Positions 1 to 8,300 of a stretch of 34,734 bases of DNA are shown piece by piece. Origin of the DNA: Oscillatoriales cyanobacterium USR001 (GTDB taxonomy: Bacteria; Cyanobacteriota; Cyanobacteriia; Cyanobacteriales; Microcoleaceae); contig MBRE01000025.1 in assembly GCA_001698425.1 (NCBI GenBank), positions 1 through 34,734 on the forward strand, written 5' to 3'. The notes below the pieces were generated by a model that did not search any database, was not told where the DNA came from, and saw only the letters and a list, made by a program, of their open reading frames with translations. Position 1 is the stretch's first letter, and every line of letters starts with the position of its first letter. Made by a program: the position numbers and the translations under genes.

Positions 1-8
1 CCAAACTG

Positions 9-36
9 TTGAAAACTTTTTTAGAAATGGTATAAT
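9..36 (+). promoter_or_regulatory. sigma70-type promoter at left edge
   Basis: TTGAAA (9-14) and TATAAT (31-36) are separated by 16 bases, close to the bacterial consensus. It points at the methyltransferase gene that starts at 109. The -10 and spacer lie inside a sequence that recurs inverted at the other window end, so this could be an outward promoter carried by a mobile element. No transcription start can be proven from sequence. Confidence 0.5.
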
Positions 37-37
37 A
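13..37 (+). repeat. left copy of 25-bp terminal inverted repeat
   Basis: These 25 bases are the exact reverse complement of 34710-34734. Identity stops at base 38. The pattern fits the end of an insertion sequence or similar dispersed element from which the window was cut or at which an assembly broke. Confidence 0.75.
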
Positions 38-108
38 TGTATGTCTGACTGCTTAGAGGGCAGAAATTTTCTTAAACTAGAAAGGTAAATCTACTCAGAT
101 TCTCAGTT

Positions 109-771
109 ATGTTGCTCCAAGCTAATCAGCGTACTAAGTTAGATGATACGGATGATTCTTTGTTCTATTCTTATCCTCGCTTTGTGACGCACGTGGATGA
201 AGGATTTATTGAGCAATTAACTCAATTGTATCGCGATCGCCTGAAACCAAATACTAGAATTTTGGATATGATGAGTAGTTGGGTTTCGCATCTACCGCCA
301 GAAATCGAATTTGCTCATGTGGAAGGACACGGATTGAATGCGGAGGAATTAGCTAAGAATGAGCGGTTAAATCATTATTTTGTGCAGGATTTTAATGCTA
401 ATCCGAAGTTACCGCTACCTGATGCAGATTTTGATGCCGTGATTAATTGTGTTTCTGTGCAATATTTGCAGTATCCAGATAGGATTTTTGCGGAAATTCG
501 ACGGATTTTGAAGCCGAGAGGAGTGGCAATTATTAGCTTTTCTAATCGGATGTTTTATCAAAAGGCGATCGCGGCTTGGCGGGATGGTTCCGAAAGCGAT
601 CGAGTAGAATTAGTAAAGCGTTATTTTGATTCTGTAGAAGGGCCAAATATTCCTGGTTTTAGTCAACCAGAAATTATTATCAACCAGTCGAATGTACCGA
701 GTTTTCTGCAAATGTTAGGAATGGGTGGCGGCGATCCATTTTATGCTGCGATCGCCTATCGTCAGAGTTAA
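109..771 (+). CDS. class I SAM-dependent methyltransferase-like protein
   Basis: The 220-residue protein has the layout of a Rossmann-fold methyltransferase (Methyltransf_11-like). A motif-I-position strand reads RILDMMSSWVSHLP (50-63), HVEGHGLNAEEL follows (70-81), an acidic VQDF sits at 92-95, motif IV is FDAVINCVSVQYL (108-120), and a motif-V-like strand is EIRRILKPRGVAIISFSNRMF in register after it. The usual glycine-rich SAM loop is replaced by MMSSWVS, a feature I associate with a conserved cyanobacterial and plant subgroup, so substrate and even activity are uncertain. The ATG at 109 is the first in frame; no strong ribosome site precedes it. The gene stands alone, ending 55 bases before the convergent REC-GGDEF-EAL gene. 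Confidence 0.75.
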   Translation: MLLQANQRTKLDDTDDSLFYSYPRFVTHVDEGFIEQLTQLYRDRLKPNTRILDMMSSWVSHLPPEIEFAHVEGHGLNAEELAKNERLNHYFVQDFNANPKLPLPDADFDAVINCVSVQYLQYPDRIFAEIRRILKPRGVAIISFSNRMFYQKAIAAWRDGSESDRVELVKRYFDSVEGPNIPGFSQPEIIINQSNVPSFLQMLGMGGGDPFYAAIAYRQS

Positions 772-826
772 CAATTCTAGGGGGTGACAAAGAGGCTTAG
801 AATAATGAGTTTAACTCCTATGCTAT

Positions 827-2575
827 TTACCCATTAAATAAAGCCAACAACATCTCAGCATCCTCAGTCTCCAGTGGCCTAGAAAAAAAGAATCCCTGTC
901 CGTATTCACACCCCAATTCCCTCAACCGATTAAACTGCTCTCGCGTTTCTATTCCCTCCGCCACCACATCCAAACCCAAAGAATGAGCTAGGATAATAAT
1001 CGTCTTCACAATATCAAAATCCTTACTATCGAACACCATCCCACTAATAAACTCTCTGTCAATTTTTAAAGTATCAATTGGCAAATGGTGTAAATACGAT
1101 AGAGAAGAATATCCCTTGCCAAAATCATCAATACAAAATTGTATTTGCTTCGCTTTTAACTCCTCTAATAACTGACTCGCTGCACCAGCATTTTCCATAA
1201 ACATACTCTCAGTAATCTCTAACTTCAAAGATGCACCACTTAAAGAAAACTCCTCTAACAACTCATTAATCAATGTTCCCAAATCAGGACTCGAAAGTTG
1301 AATTCCTGACAAATTAACATTCATACTCAAAGGTCTAACATTCGGAAACTGTTCCAACCAATTTCTCAAACACCCCATCGCTTCTGAGAGCACCCATGCC
1401 CCCAAAGGCAGAATTAATCCCGTTTCTTCAGCAACAGGAATAAACTCCGTTGGCGAAACTATTCCCCTAACTTGATGTCGCCACCTGACTAACGCTTCAA
1501 ATCCCACAATTTGCTCGTTAACTAGCGAGAAAATTGGCTGATAATTTAAGTGTAATTGGTGGTTAAAAACTGCTCGCTGCAAATCAGCTTCTAACTGGAG
1601 GCGAGAAATTGCACCGACAAGCATTCCCTCATTAAATACCGCCGTTTTACCTTTTCCTTGTAACATCGCACAGTGCATTGCCGTATCCGCCGCTCTCAAT
1701 AAATCTTCCGGTTCCACAACATCCAAATTGCTATGAACAATGCCAATACTCACCGTTGAAGATACCGATACTTGCTTTAAAATAAAGGGCATCTCTAAAG
1801 CACGGTGGATGGCGCTGGCAATATTATTCACCTCTTGAATATTAGAAATATCTTTCAACAAGATGGCAAATTCATCAGTGCCCACACGGGCGATAATTGA
1901 GGTGGGAGGCAGACAATTTTCTAGCCGACGAGCTACCTGTTTTAATAATTCCTCTCCTACCCCGTGCCCCAAAGTGAATTTGACAACTTGATAGCGGTCT
2001 AAATCCAAAAATAACAGCGCAAAGGGACTATTGGCCTGCTGTTGGTTAGTGTGAATATGGGCTTCTAGCTGTTTAATAAATCCGTTGCGGTTTAGCAGAC
2101 CAGTAAGCCCATCGTAAAATGCCTGGTATTGTAGTTGCTCTTGAGCGCTTTGAAGCTGCTGTTGATTCTCTCGAACTTCTCGCACAAATGCCAGGGTTTT
2201 ATTAATGGTAATTTCTAAGTCGTTAAAATCAATTGGCTTTGTCAAAAAATCAAAAGCCCCGCGATTCATCGCAATTCTAATGTTTTTCAATTCATCGTAA
2301 GCTGATACTACAACAGTTTTCAAAGTTGGGTCAAATTTTTTGATTTTCTCCAACAGCGTCAAACCGTCCATTTCTGGCATCTGAATATCAGTTAAGATTA
2401 AATCAAATGCTGGAGAAATTTCCAGCAAAGAGAGGGCTTCACGACCATTATTAACAAAGATAAATTCTAATTCTTTAGCCTTGATTTGTTTGCGAAACCG
2501 CTGTTTGATTAAACGTTCCAAACTGAGTTCGTCATCAACCACTAAAATGATTTTGGCAGTTTTGAAAGATGGCAT
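827..2575 (-). CDS. response regulator with degenerate GGDEF and intact EAL domain
   Basis: The 582-residue protein has three domains. The receiver (about 8-135) has DD at 14-15, the phospho-acceptor D63 and the KP lysine at 113. The GGDEF domain (about 150-315) carries GTDEF at 232-236, and its DLDRYQVVKFTLGH segment lacks the usual N and D of the substrate-binding site; no RxxD inhibitory site is visible. The EAL domain (about 325-580) keeps the metal and catalytic residues: EAL 360-362, N421, E453, DD 483-484, K504, E540, Q560. It most likely hydrolyses cyclic-di-GMP under receiver control, with the GGDEF part as a dead or GTP-sensing module (inference). It starts two bases after the kinase stop, so the two are co-transcribed. 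Confidence 0.88.
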   Translation of the reverse strand: MPSFKTAKIILVVDDELSLERLIKQRFRKQIKAKELEFIFVNNGREALSLLEISPAFDLILTDIQMPEMDGLTLLEKIKKFDPTLKTVVVSAYDELKNIRIAMNRGAFDFLTKPIDFNDLEITINKTLAFVREVRENQQQLQSAQEQLQYQAFYDGLTGLLNRNGFIKQLEAHIHTNQQQANSPFALLFLDLDRYQVVKFTLGHGVGEELLKQVARRLENCLPPTSIIARVGTDEFAILLKDISNIQEVNNIASAIHRALEMPFILKQVSVSSTVSIGIVHSNLDVVEPEDLLRAADTAMHCAMLQGKGKTAVFNEGMLVGAISRLQLEADLQRAVFNHQLHLNYQPIFSLVNEQIVGFEALVRWRHQVRGIVSPTEFIPVAEETGLILPLGAWVLSEAMGCLRNWLEQFPNVRPLSMNVNLSGIQLSSPDLGTLINELLEEFSLSGASLKLEITESMFMENAGAASQLLEELKAKQIQFCIDDFGKGYSSLSYLHHLPIDTLKIDREFISGMVFDSKDFDIVKTIIILAHSLGLDVVAEGIETREQFNRLRELGCEYGQGFFFSRPLETEDAEMLLALFNG

Positions 2576-2577
2576 AA

Positions 2578-3891
2578 TTAACCACCCCCAAACGCGGTGT
2601 TTATGGGAATTTCTATGATAAATTCTGTCCCCCCTTCAGGCCCAGCAGGAGAAACACAGCTAATTTTGCCTCCATGTTTTTCAACTACAATTGATTTGGA
2701 GATAGACAAGCCTAATCCCGTCCCTTTCCCGACTGGTTTTGTGCTAAAGAATGGGTCAAAAATATTTTGTCTTACTGCTTCTAGTATTCCCGATCCATTG
2801 TCAGAAATGCGAATGACAACAACTTGAGAAAGAGATGAGTCTAATTCCGCCGCCCCCTGCTCGTTATTTTCCAATGCAGTTTTAATAGTAATGATATTGG
2901 GATTGGCTTTAATTTGTTCATAACTCAACCCTTGATTAGATTCATCGAATGCTTCAATTGCATTGGCAATAATATTTATAAAGACCTGATTCAGTTGTCC
3001 AGGGTAGCATTCTACTAAGGGCAATTCTTTGTAGTCTTTAATAACTTGAATGTCAGGACGTTGATTATTGGCCTTCATGCGATATTTCAAAATCATTAGC
3101 GTACTTTCAATACCTTCGTGAATATCAAAAAGCACTTTTTTCTCAGTATCACTGCGCGAGAAAGTTCTCAAAGATGTACTAATATTGCGGATGCGTTCTG
3201 TTCCTGCTTTCATTGAGGCGATTAAGTGTTGCAAATCTTCTATCATAAATTCTAGCTCAATTTCCGCTAGTTTTTTCTGAAGTCCCTCGCTAGGGTTTGG
3301 GACTTCTAGTTTATAGAGTTTTAAAACATTCAACAAGTCTTCAATATAACTTTGTAAATGAGAGATATTCCCCATAATGAAGCCGACGGGATTGTTGATT
3401 TCATGGGCGACTCCCGCTACTAATTGCCCAATAGAAATCATTTTTTCATTTTGCACTAATTGAGATTGTGCCTGATTGAGCTTATGTAGATTTTCTTTCA
3501 TCTTTTGGACGTACTCCAACGTTCTGTTGATGGTAATTTCTAAATCATCAAAGTCGATGGGTTTGGTTAAAAAGTCAAAAGCGCCCCGATTCATAGCCGT
3601 TCTAATATTTTGTAAGTCACCATAGGCTGATACTACTACTGTTTTAAGAGTGAGAGTTTTATCAAGTTCCAAGAGTTTTTCTAGCAAAGTCAGCCCGTCC
3701 ATTTCTGGCATATTAATGTCAGTTAAAATAATGGCAATGGGAGATTCTGTGGCTATTTTTGCTAAGGCTTCTTTACCGTTATAAGCAAAAATAAATTCTA
3801 ATTTATTCTCGCGAATACTTTGACGAAACCGCTGTTTAATTAAGCGTTCCAAGCTCACTTCATCATCAACGACTAGGATTTTTGTGGTCAT
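2578..3891 (-). CDS. response regulator-histidine kinase hybrid (REC-HisKA-HATPase)
   Basis: The 437-residue protein begins with a receiver domain (about 3-125; D58 phospho-acceptor, KP lysine 110), a short coiled linker, a dimerisation helix with phospho-accepting H163 in VAHEINNP, and an ATPase domain with N box INIIANAIEAF, G1 DNGSGI and G2 GKGTGLGLSISKS. There is no transmembrane or sensory domain, so the input is phosphotransfer to the N-terminal receiver. Its receiver is closely similar to that of the downstream REC-GGDEF-EAL protein (shared stretches such as LERLIKQRFR and NRGAFDFLTKPIDF), indicating duplication. It is the first gene of the pair. An AGGA-type ribosome site lies just upstream of the ATG. 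Confidence 0.9.
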   Translation of the reverse strand: MTTKILVVDDEVSLERLIKQRFRQSIRENKLEFIFAYNGKEALAKIATESPIAIILTDINMPEMDGLTLLEKLLELDKTLTLKTVVVSAYGDLQNIRTAMNRGAFDFLTKPIDFDDLEITINRTLEYVQKMKENLHKLNQAQSQLVQNEKMISIGQLVAGVAHEINNPVGFIMGNISHLQSYIEDLLNVLKLYKLEVPNPSEGLQKKLAEIELEFMIEDLQHLIASMKAGTERIRNISTSLRTFSRSDTEKKVLFDIHEGIESTLMILKYRMKANNQRPDIQVIKDYKELPLVECYPGQLNQVFINIIANAIEAFDESNQGLSYEQIKANPNIITIKTALENNEQGAAELDSSLSQVVVIRISDNGSGILEAVRQNIFDPFFSTKPVGKGTGLGLSISKSIVVEKHGGKISCVSPAGPEGGTEFIIEIPINTAFGGG

Positions 3892-3963
3892 TTTGGTTCC
3901 TGTTATATACTTAAAAAGTATTGGTTTTCGGCAAAGAGTGATTGTGCGGCTTTTATTACGCTA

Positions 3964-4911
3964 TTATTGATTCTCCCTATTTTCAAACCTGGTCAACAAA
4001 TTTTCGCGATCTAATTCAAGCAAAATTCGAGTTAATTCTTGGGGCGGCAATTCAAGTATTGGTTGAATTATTGCTAACAGTGCTCGATCGATAGAGCCGA
4101 ATTTGGCTATTAACAAATTTTCTACAAGAATACGCCGTTCTTCAAAGCGGCCTTCCTGTCGGCCTTCCTGTCGGCCTTCCTGTCGGCCTTCCTGTCGGCC
4201 TTGTAGCAAAGTTTCTTCTCGCCATTGGATATATGCTGGTGTTAAATTCATAATTAACTCCCGATCTTCTTCAGTTAAATCTTGCTTGGTTTGTAGATTA
4301 ATTCGCCAGGTAGAAACCAGTGCCAAAATATTAGTGCGTAAGGTATTTGTTTCTGGGAGTGCGATAATTTCCGCAATTGCTTGCTGCTGAGTTTTCCCTT
4401 TGCCGAGAATTCTTAGCCATAGTGTGTCTGGCGTAATTGGCAATTGGTTAATCGCGACAATTGCGGTTTTCATCGCTTCCCCTAGAAAATAAACTCCTGG
4501 ACACCAACGATCTGGATCTAATGTAAATCGAAAACTATCGAGTAAGTTAGCTGAAACTGAAGTTGCCAAAATCCACAATTGAGGTAACTCATTTTCAGTC
4601 ACTGGATCTTCCTCTCGTCTACCTTGCCGCTGCAATTCGCTTTGCAGGGAAAATAGTTTGAGGATACAGTTGCGAATCTCTGTTTTGCTAGGTTGATTGC
4701 GAAAAGGTTCCAACAAACAGGGAGTTGTTACTATTTTACCTAGTAATCCTAATATTTGTTGCTCAGCGGTGGGTGGCGATGTGGGAGCAAACCAGACATC
4801 GATTTGGCGAACTTCGCCACTGATTTCCCGGCTGACGTTGACTTCCCCTAGTGGTGCGAGTAGTTCCGCTAAATACTGTTTGGCAAATTGGTCGTGAGGC
4901 TGTCGCGTCAT
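3964..4911 (-). CDS. DUF4351 protein, PD-(D/E)XK nuclease/transposase-like
   Basis: The 315-residue protein resembles the large cyanobacterial family (Rpn/YhgA-like) with an N-terminal nuclease-like fold and a C-terminal DUF4351. The N terminus (about 5-50) has HDQFAKQYLAELL and the strand EVRQIDVWF; the C terminus (about 258-310) has LIAKFGSIDRALLAIIQPI and LPPQELTRILLEL. Between them four RQEG units form a charged helix, encoded by a perfect 12-bp tandem repeat. Biochemical role is unproven; members are often called transposase-like without transposon context. No inverted repeats flank it here. The ATG at 4911 gives the usual family N terminus. Confidence 0.75.
   Translation of the reverse strand: MTRQPHDQFAKQYLAELLAPLGEVNVSREISGEVRQIDVWFAPTSPPTAEQQILGLLGKIVTTPCLLEPFRNQPSKTEIRNCILKLFSLQSELQRQGRREEDPVTENELPQLWILATSVSANLLDSFRFTLDPDRWCPGVYFLGEAMKTAIVAINQLPITPDTLWLRILGKGKTQQQAIAEIIALPETNTLRTNILALVSTWRINLQTKQDLTEEDRELIMNLTPAYIQWREETLLQGRQEGRQEGRQEGRQEGRFEERRILVENLLIAKFGSIDRALLAIIQPILELPPQELTRILLELDRENLLTRFENRENQ
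4149..4196 (-). repeat. four perfect 12-bp tandem units encoding RQEG
   Basis: Unit GGCCTTCCTGTC (plus strand) occurs four times without mismatch, followed by a partial unit. It keeps frame in the DUF4351 gene and would change protein length in steps of four residues by slippage. Confidence 0.95.
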
Positions 4912-5042
4912 TGAGGTTCGATCGCCTGATATTTAATCAAATTTTATCATTTGGGATGCGATCGCCTGGAAACTTAGCCCTAAAATTTGCGCTTTAGCAA
5001 AGGTAGAATATATAGAAGCCAAATTTATCCAACCTTTAACTC

Positions 5043-5261
5043 ATGTCTATTACTGAAATTATCCCTACTATTCAAGAATTATCTCACTCTGATAAGCTCT
5101 TGCTGCTACACTTTCTGATGACTGAATTATTGAAGGACTCAGGTTTAGTGCCTTTGGAGACTCAGGGGATAACTGGGAGTCAAGGTTTGTATGATTCTTT
5201 TGATGCTGCGGTTGTTTTGGCGCAAGCACTTGCAGAGGAAAAAGTAACAACTTATGGCTGA
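5043..5261 (+). CDS. small conserved cyanobacterial protein, antitoxin-like
   Basis: The 72-residue protein starts with ITEIIPTIQELSHSDKLLLLHFL, a helical segment common in short cyanobacterial proteins that precede an aspartic-protease-like or toxin-like gene. The tail ends in AAVVLAQALAEEK. Nothing catalytic is visible. A second start codon (5254) overlaps its stop by eight bases, a translational-coupling arrangement seen in two-gene toxin-antitoxin-like operons, but the partner is broken. I recognise the pattern from memory only; function unknown. Confidence 0.6.
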   Translation: MSITEIIPTIQELSHSDKLLLLHFLMTELLKDSGLVPLETQGITGSQGLYDSFDAAVVLAQALAEEKVTTYG

Positions 5262-5343
5262 TAAAGTTAGATTTAGATTTACTGAGGTAAATTCAGAGCA
5301 TCGTTCTGAATTAGCGTTTGAAATTAGCCCTAAAAGAACTTAA
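5254..5343 (+). pseudogene. truncated partner ORF (clan AA aspartic-protease-like N terminus)
   Basis: An ATG overlapping the previous stop opens a 29-residue frame beginning MADKVRFRFTEVN and ending SPKRT before a stop. Cyanobacterial proteins starting with a similar KVRF.FTEVN segment usually continue into a retropepsin-like domain with a DTGA motif. That part is absent here, and the DNA up to 5390 does not restore it. Most likely the 5' remnant of a deleted gene. The family match is from memory and should be treated as tentative. Confidence 0.4.
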
Positions 5344-5390
5344 GTATCCATAGTAATCTATTCATTCCTATGACTCATATTTATCTAATT

Positions 5391-8300
5391 TTAAGGACAA
5401 ATATCATCGCAGAGATGGCGATCGTTTTCACTAACATTCGGATTAGTTTTGAGATAATCCCTAATCCAATTACAACCTTTTTTGAGTAAGTTATTTAGTT
5501 TAATATCTAAGTCTAAGATTAAATCTTCAGGCTCTATATGCCATAGTCTTACTGTGTTGTCAAGACTAGCCGAAGCAATGATTTGACCATCAGGGCTAAA
5601 ACTTACTCCATGAACCCGATCAGTATGTCCTACTAGGGTTCTCAAGAGTGTCCCATCCGTTTTCCATAATCTCACCGTTTTATCAGAACTAGCAGAAGCA
5701 ATCATTTGACCATCGGGACTAAAACTTACTCCATAGACGTGATCATTATGTCCTTCTAAAATTTTCAAAAGTGCCCCATCTGTTTTCCATAATCTCACCG
5801 TTTTATCAGAACTAGCAGAAGCAATCATTTGACCATCAGAACTAAAACTTACTCCATAGACCCGATTAGTATGTCCTTCTAGGGTTATTAAAAGCATCCC
5901 ATTGACGCTCCATAATTTCACGGTTTTGTCAAAACTAGCAGAAGCAATGATTTGACCATCAGGGCTAAAACTTACTCCATAGACCCAATCAGTATGTCCT
6001 TCTAAAGTTTTCAAAATTGTTCCATCAAGTCTCCATAATTTCACGGTTCTGTCAGCACTAGCAGAAGCAATGATTTGACCATCAGGGCTAAAATTTACTC
6101 CATAAACCCGATCGGTATGTCCTTCTAGGACACTCTTGAGATTCCCATTGGGGTTCCATAATTTTACGGTTCTGTCAAAACTAGCAGAAGCAATGATTTG
6201 ACCATCAGAGCTAAAACTTACTCCATAGACTCGATCACTATGTCCTTCTAAGGTTCTCAAGAGCATTCCATCAAGGCTCCATAATTTCACGGTTTTGTCA
6301 GCACTAGCAGAAGCAATGATTTGACCATCAGGACTAAAACTTAACGCATAGACCCAATCACTATGTCCTTTTAATGTTTTCAATAGCGTCTCACCAAGAC
6401 TCCATAATCTCACAGTTCTGTCAGCACTAGCAGAAGCAATGATTTGACCATCCGAGCTAAAACTTACTCCATAGACTCGCTCGTTATGTCCTTCTAAAGT
6501 TTTCAAGAGTGTCCCATCGAGGCTCCATAATCTCACCGTTCTGTCAAAACTAGCAGAAGCAATGATTTGACCATCAGGGCTAAAACTTACTCCTAAAACC
6601 CGATCAGTATGTCCTTCTAAAATTCTCAAGAGTGTCCCATCCAGGCTCCATAATTTCACGGTTCTGTCAGCACTAGCAGAAGCAATGATTTGACCATTGG
6701 GGCTAAAACTTACTCCTAAAACCCGATCAGTATGTCCTTCTAAAATTCTCAAGAGTGTCCCATCGAGGCTCGATAATCTCACGGTTCTGTCAGCACTAGC
6801 AGAAGCAATGATTTGACCATTGGGGCTAAAACTTACTCCATAGACCCGATCGGTATGTCCTTCTAAAGTGCTCAAAAGTGTCCCATAAAGGCTCCATAAT
6901 TTCACGGTTCTATCAAAACTAACAGAAGCAATGATTTGACCATCAGGGCTAAAACTTACTCCTAAAACCCGATCGGTATGTCCTTCTAAAGTTTGCAAGA
7001 GTGTCCCATCCAGGCTCCATAATTTCACGGTTCTGTCAAAACTAGCAGAAGCAATAATTTGACCACCGGGGCTAAAACTTACTCTAAGAACATTATTACT
7101 ATGTCCTTTAAAAGTATTTAATATTTTTCCGTCTAATTTCCAAAGTTTAATAGTTTGATCGTTACTGACTGAAGCGATCATTAAACCATCTGGACTGAAA
7201 GCAATTCCATTTACTTCACTCTTATGACCAACAAATTGATTGTTCTCACTAATCTCATAACTTCCTTGTTGCAACCTTTCAATAACATTTATTTTTAATG
7301 TCTCAGAAGGTTCTTTAATATTGCGTAAATTAAAACCAGCTTTCACCGCAATTACCAGCGATATTAAATGTTGTTTTAACTGTAATTCCTTTTGAGATAA
7401 ATTCAATAAATCTTTAATCCGTTCAATATCTTCCTGTTCCTGATACTGACGACTGGCTAGGATAAATTCTACTTCTTCTTGGTCAATAATATATTCACTT
7501 CTTTCGTTTAACCATTCTTCAGCTTCTACCAGTAAAGCTCCTCGTAGCAAAGCACCATTATCTTTACCAGTATTTTCCCAGATATCTTGTTCAGCGCGTA
7601 ACCGATCTTGCCATTTCCGAAATTCCCGATCTTCTTCCATCCACTCCCGCAGACGATCCCATCCTCTAATTAATGCTTCATGGACTACTTCAACAGTTAG
7701 TTGTTTCTTGTCTTCATCGCGTCCTGTAACAACTAAACGAGCATTAGCTAATTCCGTAACTAATAGCCAATTTTCTGCCCCAATTTGTTCACGGGTTGCT
7801 ATGCGACGAGTAGGAGCGGTATTTTCCCCAAAACGGACTAATTGGGTAAAGATATGCTTAACTCGATTTTGCTCATCTTCATTTAATTTTTGATAAATTT
7901 CCTCAGCATGATTCGCTAAGGCTTTCTCAACTCCGCCAATTTCGTTGTAAGTAGCAATTGTTAATTTACCATTAGTTTGTTTTCGCCACAACTTTTCTAG
8001 CGAAAACTCTAGTAAAGGTAACTCTCCAGGATTACTCTTAAATGTCTCTAAGATAATTTGTGTCAGTCCTTCCTGAATTGTTAGACCAACTGCTTGTGCC
8101 GGTTTTTCAATGACTGCTTGTAATTCCTCTTGATTCATGGAGAGGATTGTTTCTGGCTTCCACTTTTGTAATACTTCTCCTAAAGGTTGATAATCTATGG
8201 CTTGTGCAAAAAAGTCAGATCGGAGAGTGATTACCATAAAAATATCAGGTGCTCTTTTTTCACTTTCTGCATTAACTACTTCTAATAATTGGTCTATAAA

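Noticed and set aside
2597..2827. Plus-strand ORF antisense to the histidine kinase
   Set aside because: Shadow of the conserved ATPase domain of the kinase.
3964..4911. DUF4351 gene as a complete insertion sequence
   Set aside because: No terminal inverted repeats or target duplications flank it; the family is usually chromosomal.
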